DNA of 64,000 nt from Zychaea mexicana (GCF_025766255.1 NW_026516718.1:124001-188000); one strand, 5' to 3'; counted from the first letter of the stretch, positions 33,596-48,673 are shown. Notes: generated from the letters alone by a model not told the origin. Program-made: numbers and translations.

Positions 33596-35678
33596 TTACA
33601 GCTTGCTCTCCTTTGTCTCGGAAGTTTCCAAGACAAGATCGCCAGCTTCTACAAGATCGTTTGCTTTGGCATAGATTCCCTGCACACGACCGGCTAGTGT
33701 TGCCTTGACCACCGTTTCCATCTTCATGGCACTCATGACAAACACTTGTTGTCCCACTTCCACCTGATCTCCTTCCTCGACGTTGACTTCAACGACCATG
33801 CCAGTGATAGGTGTGGCAATTTCTGCTGCATTTCGTGGTGACGCCTTTCTTCGCAGCTTGGAGCCGAGTGCAGATTTACGCCCAACGGATATAGCAATAG
33901 GTTGGCTAGTAAGTGATGTTTGTACCTCAGCAACAAACTCTTCGGGGAAATTGTTGGTAGAGATGGAATCTATCTGAAGCGTATGTGCTTGCAACGTTCC
34001 TGCCTTGTCTTTTGCATCGCCTACTTCGATATTGAATGCGTCGCCTGGACGGAATGTCACAGAAGTTGGTGCAACGGCCACCAGCTTGCTGTCCTTTCCA
34101 TCAGCGGCGTTGGCAGCGGACTTGCGCGATTGACGTTCGCGGGTGAATACAGTGCTAGCGTCGAGCAAAACGTCCATTTGTTCTTCAAGTGTTTTGATGT
34201 GGATTGCCTTCATCACATTGTTAGCCATTTCGTTACTTGACACGAGTGCTGATAAAAAGTCGAGGTTCGTTTCGACGCCAGTAATGTCAGTGCGTTGTAA
34301 AGCGAGTTTCACTTTGGATACAGCGTCGGGAAAGGATTGTCCCGTGACGATGACCTTGGCTAGTAGCGAGTCGAAGGTCTAAAACAAATGCAATGAAAGT
34401 TAATGCGTACATACGAGTGTGAAGTGATATACCATTTGTTTTACCGGAAGAACTACACAGCCTGGAGTGACCCACGTATCAACACGGATGCCGTGGCCCT
34501 GAGGAAAGTGGGCACCGGTGACCTTGCCAACCGACAACATGTTGTTATTTCGTGGATTTTCTGCAACCACACGCGCTTGGATAGCCACTAATGAAGGATT
34601 CAAAGGAATACTGGCCTGAGACAATCCAAGTTGATCCAACCTTTCGCCCAATGCAACGCGGATCTGACTCTGGACCAGGTCAACGTTTGTGATTTGCTCA
34701 GTGATGGTATGCTCAACCTGGATACGTGGGTTGACTTCGAGGAAATAGAATGCGTTTTGGTCGGCCTGGACAAGAAACTCAACGGTGCCAACTGAATCAT
34801 AGCGAATATGCTTGCCGAGACGAGCAGCGGAGCTGTGGATCTGTGCGCGCAATTCATTCGAAAGCGAAGGACATGGTGCGACTTCAATGATTTTTTGATA
34901 CCGACGCTGAGCCGAGCAATCGCGTTCGAGTAAGTGAATCAGGTTGCCATGTCGATCGCCCAAGATTTGGACTTCAATATGCTTGGCGCCTATAATGGCC
35001 TTTTCCACAAATACTTGTTTCGAAGGCGATTCGGAAATGCATCGTTGCAGTGCGTCGGCCACCTCTTGCTGTGAATGCACCATGCGAATACCACGGCCAC
35101 CGCCGCCATCGCGTGCCTTTAGCATGACTGGGTAACCGTACTCTTGAGCAAAGGCATGGACTTGAGCTGGATCGGAAATGGATTCCTCAGTGCCAGGAAT
35201 GACAGGCACATTGGCTTGCTTGGCCACTTGGCGGGCAGACACCTTATCGCCTACAGCAGCAATACAGGAGGACGAAGGGCCTACAAAGAGGATATTGGCT
35301 TGTTTGCATTGTTCGGCAAGTTCCACCGACTCGGACAAGAACCCGTAACCTGGGTGAACAGCGTTGGCCTGTGCACTGTATAATTAAGTGGGGGGAGGGG
35401 CGGTTGTCAGTAAAATGGGTCAATGGCAACAGCTAGGATACCATGTCCAAAAAGTAACCTTGTTTTAGAAAAATGCACCTTTTTGCGGCATCAATGATCT
35501 GCTGTGGATCCAAGAAAGCGCCAGGACTCTTTAATTTGACAACTTGGTCTGCAAAGCCGCAGTGGCTCTTATCATGTTCATCGGAATACACTGCCACAGT
35601 CTGCAAGCCCAACTCGGCGGCAGCGGTCAGTGCACGGATGGCGATTTCGCCTCGGTTTGCAACAAGCAGCTTGGTCAT
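33596..35678 (-). CDS. Biotin carboxylase plus biotin carrier protein, without carboxyltransferase
   Basis: Three exons, 641 aa: 35678-35479, 35375-34433, 34378-33596. The biotin carboxylase domain covers residues 1 to about 440: LLVANRGEIAIRA, HPGYGFLSES, KARDGGGGRGIR (ATP lid), FVEKAIIGAKHIEVQ, ERDCSAQRRYQKIIEVAP, FYFLEVNPRIQVEHT. A linker of about 120 residues carries weak similarity to spacer regions only. The C-terminal biotinyl domain has the lysine motif VMSAMKMET (like pyruvate carboxylase; MCC-type subunits usually have EAMKME). No HMGL-like carboxyltransferase is present, unlike pyruvate carboxylase. It would carboxylate its biotin using ATP and bicarbonate and needs a partner. It could be a divergent acyl-CoA carboxylase alpha subunit or a freestanding pyruvate-carboxylase-derived protein. 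The start ATG (MTKLLVANRGE) leaves no presequence, so it is probably cytosolic. Confidence 0.9.
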
Positions 35679-35729
35679 GTATGAAAGTAATTAACAAGTA
35701 AAAGAGGAAATTGCTGGGAAAAAGAAACC

Positions 35730-36115
35730 AACACGTTGACAAAGCCGAGCGTTAAAAAAGTAGAGATTGATTTTCTCTTACTCAGCACTATCCCCACGCT
35801 AAGGCTGACATCGGTTATGAACCTCTTTCGAACCCGAAAAATAAATACTTGTCATGAGAAAAAAGTATGGGTAAAGATTTGCGTTGAAGAGAAAAAAGAA
35901 GTACGTGAGATATCGTCTACACCGAGAAAATACAATGTTTAGTAAGCCAATTGCCCTACCGAATCGGTACGGGAACGCAAAGAAGAGCAGTGGTATCCTA
36001 ATGCAAAACAGCGCATGAAAGAGCGGTGTTAGTTTGGTGGGCTTTTAGTTTGTCGTTGTCAAAGCATCACCATTGTTTTTAGCGTAAGAGGTATCGTTAA
36101 GGAGAGCAAAAGTGC
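35730..36115. repeat. Diverged direct repeat, copy A
   Basis: Aligns by eye with 37083-37413. Shared blocks include TATCGTCTACACC, GCAAAGAAGAGCAGTGG, TTGTCGTTGTCAAAGC and TAGCGTAA, in the same order and spacing with small indels. Stops interrupt the frame that is open in copy B. Confidence 0.8.
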
Positions 36116-37082
36116 TACTCACCTTGCTGGCGCTGCTGTAACTGCCTCTAACACTGTTATCGGTCCCATCAGCGAAGCCTGCATGATTGTGAATTTCTTT
36201 GCGTCCTGCTGTATTGTTTGCTGCATACAGTGGCCAACATTACGCTCGTCAGTTAACAAGTCAGTGATATTCGCAATTTTGGAGTGTTTATCGCTCAGTG
36301 AGAGAGGGTATGTCGACAGCAAGACATTCGATATCGTAAAGCGGCAGCTTCCAAATGACCACTTGTGATTACTTGCTTGCTTGGTACAGTTGTATTTGGT
36401 ATGATCTCTTTTGGCTATATAGTAATAACAGCCACACACCAAGCTGACAGGCTACCAACTAGGGTGCCTGTGACCTCCTCTCCGATCGCCATCCCTCCAT
36501 CCTACAATCAGTCTTTCAGTTGTTGTTCGGCGCTGCGGCCCTGATGCCGGCTATTCTCGATGCGATTTATTAACATTCTAAAGAAGAAAAAGGTGTTAGA
36601 ACACGCGTTAATGCAAAAGACGCTGTTTATATTTTTATTGCCAAATTCGGGAGTGATGAATACTTTTGACCTGCGAGTGTCTAATCTCAAAAGTGTCGTG
36701 CGTGTATGCAACGTGCCGTTGTAAATGCGAGTATGGATGTTGAGCTGCAGATAGAGACAGTCCAAGGATCGTCACTTGGTAAAGCACGCAAAGCAAAGCG
36801 TCAGGTATCAAATATACAATAGTAGTGCAGTACCCGTTTTCCAGCAAAGGAGGTTCCACATGGTGAAGGTAATCTCTACCGGCAAAAGAGGCACTCAATC
36901 TATGTCATTCTACCTATCAAGTCGCCTGTGAGACATCGTAGCGCTTACTTGGATCGCAGGAGGTGGGACGCAGGAGTTCGTACATTGCTGCATTAAAATA
37001 CGAAACCCAAGATATATGGAAACTCAATGGAGGAGCTGTAGAACAAAAGGCGACCTAGCACTTTACAAGTTTTCCAGTCAAG

Positions 37083-37413
37083 TCAACATGTTGATAAAGC
37101 GAGCTTCAATGAAAGGTCGATATCGGTTTAAACCCTTTCCATATCAGACAGGGACTTGTTATGAGAAAAAAGTACGGGTAAAGATTCGTGTTAAAGAGGA
37201 AAAAGTAGTACGTAAGATATCGTCTACACCAAAGAATACAACTTCTAATAATCCGATCACTCTGCCGCATTGGTAGAAGGCAAAGAAGAGCAGTGGCACG
37301 AATGCAAAAGCGCATACAAGTGTGGCGTTGATTTGGTAGGTTTTTAAAGTTGTCGTTGTCAAAGCGCCACCATTGATATTTAGCGTAAAGGGTATCGTTA
37401 GAGACAAAAGAGA
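37083..37413. repeat. Diverged direct repeat, copy B
   Basis: Partner of 35730-36115, on the same strand and about 1.35 kb away. On the minus strand it is covered by frames of 142 and 178 codons. Differences between the copies in the 142-codon frame tend to be silent at its end (RRYLTYYFFLFN versus RRYLTYFFFLFN). This hints that the ancestor was coding. Confidence 0.8.
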
Positions 37414-38145
37414 CATCTGGGTATTGCCTTGTTGCTGCTCCTGCTGCTCCTGCTTGGGGTGCTTTCTTGCAGTCATTCTTTTCAATCGCACGACCACGGA
37501 GGACGAAGAAATGCTCCGAGACTTGAAACCCCAAGTCATCTGCTGCTTAATGAAGCGAACGATTCGCCAACGTGGCGATTTATGTCGTTGGTTGACTAAA
37601 GTTTGTCGGTCATGGTTGTCCATTGGAGGGTATTGAGTAAAGAGAATTTCGCTAACCGGCTGAGCAATGCTTGACAAACATGGCTGCAGATACAATATGA
37701 GCGGAACCGGAGAAGCAGGGCCCGAATATCCTTGTGTTTATAACCTTCTTAAAAGAGAAGGTCCAGACCATTTGCTAACATCGCACGTTTAAATAGGATG
37801 TGTGTAATGATCGAGCTAGTACGCGTGCTTAATGCGGCGTTACCGCTACCTTGAAGCTGAAAGAAATGAGGTAGACCTACGCATCTTTAGTGTGTAAAAG
37901 TGGCACCATGCAGCAATAAGAGTGGTTCCTGAAACCATCGCGACAAATGGAAGACTGCATGAAACAAAGCACATTTAAACCCGCAGAGCTGACGTTACAC
38001 GTGACCCTTGGCAGCCTCTTACAAAAGTAGCGAGTAAGCCGAGGTTCCGAGGCAACCTGTTTCTTTGATCTTTCTTCTTTTCCTCTTCTTCTTGGCTACC
38101 CCCTCTACTCCAGACTTCTTTTCATTCCCTTTCTCCAATCCAGCC

Positions 38146-39980
<1,835 letters not shown>

Positions 39981-40198
39981 GAACGTATAGAAGATAAATT
40001 CAATTACAGTACTAATACCCCCTTACCAGCCGCACATTCCACTTCTACTTTTGTTCCCTCCATTGTAAAATTGTAATCACAATGACAGCAACAACGCACG
40101 CTATAATCTATACACATACACCGCATGACATATAAAAGAACCGCAGTGACACACTGACAGAAACCCTTAAATAATTGTATTTTGCTTCATTGACTGTT
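39981..40198. other. Short convergent gap between the kinase and SEC8
   Basis: 218 nt holding both 3' ends. Nothing else is seen. Confidence 0.6.
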
Positions 40199-43100
40199 TT
40201 AGATTTCGTATTTTGCCATGACATCGTCCAACTTTAGCAACCATGCGCTATAGTCGTCATTTGATGCATCTTCTTCCTCAGCTGACTCTGTGTCATCCTC
40301 GTTTCCTTTCTTGATATCATGGATAAGACCAAGGATAATGCGATATTCGTCGAATGTAAATTTTGGTCCATTTTCACTGATGCTGCGTATCAGGCCCTGT
40401 ATAACACGTCTTATTAGCCACTACCTTTTATCTTTCAAGCAACATGTACAGCCCTATCTTCCTCTACCCTACCTCGCTGCTCAAATTAAATAACTGATAA
40501 TATTCTCTTGCACGCTCCATCACAGAGTTCTGAGAGGGTGGCACAAAGTTTGCTAGATTCTGCTGAAGAGCTAAAACGTTGCGCATCATCTTTTGCACAC
40601 CATTCACATTCATCCGTTTGATATGGCTTGCTTCACTGATCAAAATATGGACAATCAATGCTGGTAGACCATCAAAAGCAAATCTATATAGTTTCAAACT
40701 ATTAGTTGGCTTTGACCTTTATGTATCGAGATTATAATTTGACTTACAGCTCGTCTTTGGGTGGCAGCGATGCGGTTATGCAATCATCCAGTTCGACCAA
40801 GTCTTGATTAAGCGTAATAATATACGGATCAGGTTCGTATGTCTCGTCTTCTAGATAGTAATTGCCCTAAATGTATGTACATATCTCTCGCGTAAGAATC
40901 AACTTGTTCCTTTTGTTTCTGTTTCTCCTTGAAGGTATATATTACCTCTTGCATTGCCATTTCAAGATAATAGATAACATGACATCGGTTCTCCAATCTC
41001 AGGGTGAAAAGACATGTTTCTGCTAATTGCTGGTAGGTTGTCAAAAGTGTGTCGAAGCGTCTAAAGAACCATTTTGTTAAAATACAAACGTTTTAGTCCA
41101 TTTCTTTGAGAGAATATAGTACCGAGCAGCTTCATCTTTGAGAGGTAATAGCACTGGCCCATAATCATCTTGCATTGAGCCTTTGTTATGGCCAGCCAAA
41201 GACCACCGGCGTGAACTTGCGCTCTAATAGTTGAAATTTGATCGAGTTAAAAGCTATTTATTTTGCAAACCTAATTGACACAGTAAATAACCGTTTACCT
41301 CTGTTAAACCACACTCATTTTCAAAGTTGTCTTTGCCAAAGCTTCCGGAAGGTAAGGATGGGAGCTTCAGCTGTTGATTGGGCATACGCAGCTCCCAAAT
41401 CTCGCGGACAAACCATTTCTATATGGATGTAATACACATGTTAAAAATGCGATCCTGCTGATATGAAGTGATATAAAGTTGTAAGGCATCGGGTAATTAG
41501 CAATAATTTATCAATACCAAACTGTGATATAATCGACCAAGCGCAACCAGGCGTTTAGATTCGAAAATAAGTTCTTCAGTGTCGAAAGTGCGTTCTTCTT
41601 TAAGCTTGAACTCCATAGTTATTTCCTGTAATGTGTGTATCATATCCTATGTAAGCGACCAAAGCGATAAAAGTACGAGAGACTAGTAGCATAGTAACCA
41701 ACAACGTACCGCTTGGTTAAGAGCCTTGACAAACTCAAAGTCAGCGCGCTACATATGGCATAAATTAATTCTTGAACGTCAGTAAACCCAAAACAGCTGC
41801 TTTTCGTTAATCTTTGGTTCTATAACATGTGTCTTCACCGTGTCATCATTAAAATAAGGATTTTGCGCCAATAATGCAATTAAACTCTCATCTTGAGCCC
41901 AGTCGCCGCTAGTACTGATATCCATCTCTGGTGTATCCTCCTTCTTTTCTCCATTATCGGATGATCCACCTCGGGCAACGGTAGCTAAATATATTGTAAC
42001 CATTAAGACTTTTACATTGTATTATCAATGGAGCTGCAAGTAACGTACAATAGAAGCGCTGGTAGCATTTTTCATAGTATTTGAGTAAAACAACCTCAAC
42101 CATGCGAATGTATTCTTCGGTGTGGAAAGGCATGGAATGCATGGTGCGGCACAAGCTTTGGATTAAACTAATCAATGCAACAGCACTCTGTGGGATACAA
42201 AGCACTAGTTAGACCAATTGACACGCTCCTAATAGTCCTTTATTACCTTGACAATTGGATACTTGGACAAATTTTTGTAGTTGCGGTCGTCTTGAAAGGC
42301 ATCCATGCCTACAGTAGCGTGACTAATCAATTGCATGACTTTTTCTTCGATTTGAGGCAAGAACACATTGATGGCAAAGTCATCCAAAAAGCTTCCAAAG
42401 CCTTCAGCATTCTTTTCATCGCTTTTGTTATAAAACATATTAATAATCGATTGGATACACTACATTATGGAATGATTCACATTATGACTTACTAGCTCGG
42501 GAACACTTCTCGAAGTCGTACTAGGAAAGCCATTGTAGGCTGAAGCAATACACTGACGTTATAAGCATCAGGCTTGATCAGCAACTTGTGACCTCTGTAT
42601 GCCATATCGCTCGCGTATTTGTCAATGATGCTCGAGTGAAGCAGCGAATCTTGCTTTGCAAAACCTTTATTGGATCCAGACACCTGCTTTTTCAAGGAAG
42701 CATACAGGTTGGTTTGAACCTTTGAGTACGCTTGATCGAGCTCTTTGTCTTGAGGACTTTCCGTAAACGAAAAGAGAGATTGCGATTTGTCACGAGAGAA
42801 CGTAAACATGTTGATGTCTATCGTTTTCTTTTGTAAGGTGCGATCCTGAATGGACAAGTAATCTTGAAGAAGAGTACGGATCTGTAGGTAATAAACAGTT
42901 ATTAGTAGCATTATTTACTGTAAGAAATACCTAAATGCTAACTCACCTCTGCTTGCACAGGTCTCCATATTTCATGGAAATGGTATATGCGGAAGGTATC
43001 TTGGGTGCCTATACGAAAATGATACAATTAGACTTTGCCTTTTTCTTCATGCGAAACAACTTATTGAAGAAGTAGCAAGCTCTTACCATCGAATTCTCGA

Positions 43101-45204
43101 GCTGCAATTAATCTCTATAAAAGTCACCATAGGAAATGGCTAGGTAAGACGAAAGCATTCCAGATATTCACGTCCAATACGTACCTTCTTAATCCGTCGA
43201 GCACATGTTTCTGTGAACCTGAATCCACGAAGCACTGCTTCTAGCTTGGAATACAAAGTCCACAGCAAATCTTTGAGAATTTCATTGCGTGCCTCATTGT
43301 TAGCTCTATCGAGGCAATATATATCTGAAGCGTCTCCAGGTTTTCTGTCCGGTTTTTCTTTGTTGTTGGCAGCAGTACGTCTAAATTTACATGTAACGCA
43401 TGGTTGTGGTTATGCTACTCTATCGACCTGATTGTGTTTTAAAACTGTTAAAGGGTCCGATGCTCATACCTTTCTTCCACGTCATTGATCGTTTTGTCCA
43501 CAAGTCGATGAATTTCCAATGGTAATCGTTCTTTGACGGTCTATTTTATCACCTATTGGTGAGCAACCACAAGATTAACTGTGATATCATTATCGTACCT
43601 CCATAGCTGGTGGGATATCCCCTAATATTGCCAACGATTCCATAATGATTTCCATGTAATAATAAGAATCCGTTTCTGGATTTTTCTCGGTATCTTCAAC
43701 CAGCTATAGTCGTCAATATATCAGTATCTCTGATCCACAGCATATCTCTCGAGCCCAGTAAGCTTACAATAGCATTCTCATCGACCGCAAACATATCTTC
43801 TGCTTTGCCATTCGCTATAAAAGTATATGGTTAAATATCAGGGTTCAGGAATCATTATTTCACCAGAAATAGGCAACATTTTACCTGCATCAGCATCTTG
43901 CTGAGACAAGCTAGTAAAACTATAAATATGTACACACAAAGGTTGATATAAGCATGAGCATACTTTCATGATCATCATAGCTGACGTTATCACTTACCTT
44001 CTTGGCTTGAGATCCGACTTGGGTACTTGAAAAAGAAAGATAAGCATACCAAAAGACTGCCATTGTATTATCGCTGTGACATGTTGACAACAACTTACAT
44101 GATTGCTGTTCTGGTACATAAGCAGCCCATCGATTGTCGCAAAACGAGCTCTTGAGATAAAGGTGGTTATGGAGCTCTTCGATTAAAAGATCGTAAAGTG
44201 TCTATTGTAAACACTTATTAGCCCATCGTGTTTTCTCTCTCTACCAGCAAAAAAAGTCGTTTTACATTCAGCATGGATCACACACGTACGTTTTTTTGAC
44301 CATTCAATGTTCGTCGCAAGTCATCCAAAGCTCCAATCTGTTTCATTTCTTTGCTGTTAATAGTACGGGTCGATCGCATCAGTAGATCTGCAGCTCCGAG
44401 GACATGCTTGCTATTCATCATCCGCTCTACTTTTTCGGGCGTCGACCGTATCTCTTCGCTGGAATTTGCATAAAATACAACCTCATTAGCCAAATCGAAC
44501 CGAGAATACAAGTCATATTTTGATTGCTTACATGGTTTCCAGGAGGTTTAGCATCTCCTTATGCTGTTCGCTTTTATGCCACATGTTCAATAAATCGGTG
44601 CGTTTTTCGAGCAACTCTCCTTTACATTTGCGTAGACTGTTCTTCATTTGTGCCACACGATCCTGTGAATCTAATTTATGCATCCAATACCTTTATAATC
44701 AGTACAATCATCCACAGTCTATAAAGATCAAAGAAAGTGTCCCGTCAATATTAGAAGAAAAGCAATACCGTTTATGTGTTGTAACACGCCACCGAATGTG
44801 CCAATTGAATTATTAAACCCCTTATAGTAATCTACGAATTTCATGTCAGTCCACAAGCAGCAGATGCTTCCTCTCTTTCCACCCCTTCTTTACCAAAACC
44901 ATTTGTCGTTCAAGCAGTAGCTGCACATACCATCCACAATTGCTTCAAGCGCGGTGTCTAAGTTCCTCAGCATTCTACGGAACGTCTTGTAATCCTTTTC
45001 TTTTCCAACCGAGCTGTCATCCATAAGTGCTAGGGCCAGAGTTACAGGATCGAACTATATTTAGTTATCAGAAACGGAAAAGTAAAATAAGGGCACGATG
45101 AGCATAGGTTTTTCCGAAGGAATACGATATTCGCGTTTCTTGCTTACATTGTCGTCGAGCATAAAGTCCCACCCATTATGGATTTCCTGCAGCACAGCTG
45201 TCAT
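40199..45204 (-). CDS. SEC8: Exocyst complex subunit SEC8 (EXOC4)
   Basis: Tethers secretory vesicles to the plasma membrane as part of the eight-subunit exocyst. Many exons; those I placed at the ends are 45204-45148 (MTAVLQEIHNGWDFMLDDN), 45054-44931 (FDPVTLALALMDDSSVGKEK) and, at the 3' end, 40396-40199 (GLIRSISENGPKFTF...YEI). The N-terminal domain shows SKHVLGAADLLMRSTRTI and MKQIGALDDLRRTL, which match the SEC8 N-terminal region. The C-terminal part contains FDGLPALIVHILISEA and MMRNVLALQQNLANFVPP with ERAREYYQLF, the family signature. Internal exon boundaries were not all resolved, so treat the span as reliable but not every junction. It ends 218 nt from the kinase gene, tail to tail. 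Confidence 0.85.
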
Positions 45205-45537
45205 TGAACTCTTTCAATAAGCATCATGGTGAAAGAACATCACGGCGTAGAACAAGTTCAAGTACAAAGGGAGACGACCCAAACCTTCAATTTCGGAAAA
45301 ATTGTCATTTAAATCGTTGCCATTCAGGTACCCATGGTTTCTCGTTGGAGGATATTGACTGTAAGGGTCCATCGGTGATCGTGATGAACAGAGTTAATAA
45401 AATGAAGCAAGCGGAACAGCACACACAAAGAGAAAGAGAGAGAAAAGAAACGTGTTGGTTGCACAACCTGTTGAGTTCCCGACAAAAAGCAAAAGCACAC
45501 ATGCAGCACGTTGCCATGGCAGTAGTACATATACACT
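45205..45537. other. Gap between SEC8 start and UFL1 stop
   Basis: 333 nt between two minus-strand genes: SEC8 promoter plus UFL1 3' end. An AGAGAAAGAGAG run lies at 45429-45447. Confidence 0.5.
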
Positions 45538-48500
45538 CTATTTTACTTTATTTTTAACAGCAAGATTATGCACATTGTCCAGTAGTTCAGGGTCAAACAG
45601 TGACGGATCTTTCCTACTTGACATAATCATGTTTTGAGCACTTTCTAACATCCGTCCTTCACCAGGATCCATCCGAGACGCAATCTGCTTGATGATATGG
45701 GGCACATGTTTGCCAGATACATAAAGTGGCAGGTGGTACAGAGACTGAAAACAAAGGATGCTTGTCAGATGAAGAACAGAAGGTGCAGATGCTAAGGAAA
45801 CCGGCGTATTCTCCAATTGGTCAATCAATGCCTCAGTGACGCCATTGTATGATTCCCTAATTTTAGTAAATCCAAGAAGATTAGTCTCGATAGGGCGGTG
45901 TAATCTACAATCGTTGGATGATCATATAATGCATACTTTTGGGCATTCTCGTCCAGCGTATCAGCTGCAAGGAAGTCTGGTGGCGCCTTCAGGAACGAAA
46001 TTAATTCATCTGCTTTCTATATAGCAAGAATCCAGTTAGTGAATTACCACTAGAAAAACATGTACATTTTAACATGCATAACCATGACAAGTAATATTAT
46101 CACCTTTCCATTGAGCACAGTTGTGGTTAGTCCAGCAATGCCGTAGTGATCATTCTGCTGCTCTTTTAAAAATACGGCTATTTTCTCCTTCATGACATCT
46201 TCTGCAGTAGCATTAGCTAGGTCCCCTGGATCTTCGCCATTTTCGAGATAGTTTAATATCATCAGGTGAAATAGGAATTGTAAACCCAATTGACGGACCA
46301 CATATTTCTCCATGCTTTTCTTAGCAGATTCATCTAAATACGGATCACCCTGTAATCAGTAACTTTCTTCTACCATAACGCCCGCACCTAATGTCTTGTT
46401 TACCATCAAATAACAAAACCGATTCTCTGGTATAATATATTTTCCGTCGAAGCTCACGAAGGATGTCTCTTTCACGTCGAATAGGAGCCGCTAACCCATC
46501 ATTTGATAACAAAGACGGTGCAACATATACCGTCTGAAGAGCCTTGGAAAATGCTTGTTGCATAGACTTTTTCACCATGGGAACAGTACAGCCTGCAAAA
46601 TCCCTAATAAGATTTTGCTCCTCCACGAGATAATAGTAAATCTGTTCAAAAATATCGTCGCTCTATAAGCGTTATAGTTCGACATATACTGTTCCATCGT
46701 AGCTAGACTAATAACAAACCTCCTCGTCAGTCAGCTTTGCCATTGATTTTTCATCATTTAACTTCTTTTTGCCCTTGCTACTATGCTGTTTCTTTTCATT
46801 CTGAATTTCTTGTAGTGCACGGCGATCAAGATAGGATTGTGCTGCAGTAACCGTAGACTTTAGATACTCTGTGGTAGTAACAAATCGTGATCCAAGTACT
46901 ATTGGGCGCTGTTTCTTTGCTACACGAGCAATGATGACATCCAAAAGTGACGCAGTATCACCAGCAGTAAAAACAAACGGCACGTGTTCCTAAGGAAAAG
47001 AAGAGCATAGCAAGCAAATATCATTTAAATCTTAATTTTACTTAAATCTCCCGTTTCCTATCGCTAATCCACTTGCTATATTAAAGAAGGGGATGAAAGG
47101 CATAAAGTATTGATACTAACCGATATATCGGTATATCCGCTCGATATATTCTCAATCTTGTTTTGCAGTTTTTTCAGCATAGATGGAGTAACTGCACATG
47201 AGTCGAGTAGCTGAATGTTGCTATCATAACGCAACAGTAAATCTTTTGGATTGGTGTAGCCATAATGCTGCTCAACGGTTTCATATTCTTTTTTGCTGCA
47301 TTAGCCCTTTTTCTTCCTCTTCATGTTTGATGAAACAATTTTTTGCGCAAGGAAAGAAAGATTCGTTTTTGGTTACCAATATAGCCACTTGCTTCAAATA
47401 AGGAGGTAATCAACGTAATTTGGCGGTCCCTGTAGGAATGCGGCACATACACAGCTTTATCGCGCCTCCCACGAAATGTGCCTTCCAGTTCATTATCGCG
47501 GATAGTATTCTCCAACAGAGCTAAGGCAAGCAATAAATATATCGTCATGCTAGGATGAGATCACAAAGAGAGAAAATGATGGCAAAGAAATACAATCTTT
47601 TGGAAGATGAAACAACCAACCATAAAACAGAGTCTCCTGGGATTCTAACATACTGGAGCGTTGCAGCTTAAACATCGACAGGGGCCTTGTTATAAGTAAT
47701 TATTTAGCAAAGTAGTTTAGTTTTCATCTCACACACTCTACATTCTTTCATCATACTTTTCTCAACTGTGCGCACACGCACACATCAACACCACCAACAA
47801 CTCCTTACTCACTCTGTAGCTTCTTTGAGTGGCTTAAGGATGCAATTTCTGGCCTGTGCAAAGTAGTCTAGAGTCAAAACCAAATCGGGGATCTGGGCGA
47901 GCTTCACATAATCTTTGTCTGAAATGTTCGAATCCAGTTGCTTTAATTGTTAATTGTTGAGAGAGGTATCGTAACCACCAGTCAGTCATTCGATAAAGAC
48001 ATGTATACAATCTTTCACTTATAGCAGTACACATGTGATATAGCATACCTTAGATAAGAATCCATAAGGTAGGCGTAGATGTTGAGCCAACGTGATTATG
48101 GATAAGTAGCCACCTGTTTGATCTATTTGTAAACGCAGCTCATCTGGAATAGTATCAACGTATGCACTATTTGATTATTGCATAATTAGTTGATGTTGCC
48201 CTCGTTTTTCTCTCTATTAACCCTTTTGTATCATTACAAGGATATTTTTCGTTATGTTTACCGCGTCATAAGCACGTCGTCTGCCATTACCCAGTTTTCC
48301 TGCGGCGCTAGCACAGACCACACGTCGAGGATGCCAGACTGATCAACATTCAACTCGCGTGCAATGTCCGAAGCTGTCGTCCTCCCTATAAAACAAGTGT
48401 TTTTTCACAATTGGTGAAAGGGCGTTTAAGTCTGCTCCCTGCCCACGCTTCCATTTTAAGAACAATAGGGAGAAACAAAGAGCAGAGATTAAAAAAATGA

Positions 48501-48673
48501 TCCGCCGTACCGTGATTCGTCATCCAGGATTTGATCGTGTCGTGTACATGCTGCGTCGTCAAAAGCGATTGACCGTCGAGTGTTTTATAAATAGCGCCAA
48601 GATGCCCGGTTTCGACGCCTTGGACAATCAACTGACCGAACAGTTGTTCGAGTATAGCTGGTTCCACGGACAT
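45538..48673 (-). CDS. UFL1: E3 UFM1-protein ligase 1 (UFL1)
   Basis: Ligase that attaches the ubiquitin-like modifier UFM1 to ribosomal and ER proteins; ER-associated in animals and plants. First exons: 48673-48511, 48385-48262, then one beginning at about 48171. Family landmarks in order: TLDGQSLLTTQ; ARELNVDQSGILDVWSVLAP; LRLPYGFLSK; ESQETLFYALLENTI with DNELEGTFRGRRDKAVYVP (compare human GTVVGGRQDKAVFVP); FEASGYI; and the C-terminal LTSILCFQSLYHLPLYVSGK with HVPHIIKQI. Compared with human UFL1 the N-terminus is about 30 residues shorter, so an upstream exon may be missing. One internal join (about 48060-47930) is unresolved. The UFM1 system is absent from baker's yeast but known in some early-diverging fungi. 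Confidence 0.85.

Larger units (their letters stand above)
35679..38145. other. Gene-poor 2.5-kb region with a diverged direct repeat
   Basis: Lies between the divergent biotin carboxylase and kinase genes. It holds two related segments (listed separately). Long frames overlap them on the minus strand (37106-37534 and 37159-37695), but no family is recognisable. Confidence 0.6.

Noticed and set aside
37159..37695. 178-codon minus-strand frame over repeat copy B
   Set aside because: Differences from copy A in this frame mostly change amino acids, so the frame is probably not the one that was selected. Annotated as a repeat instead of a gene.
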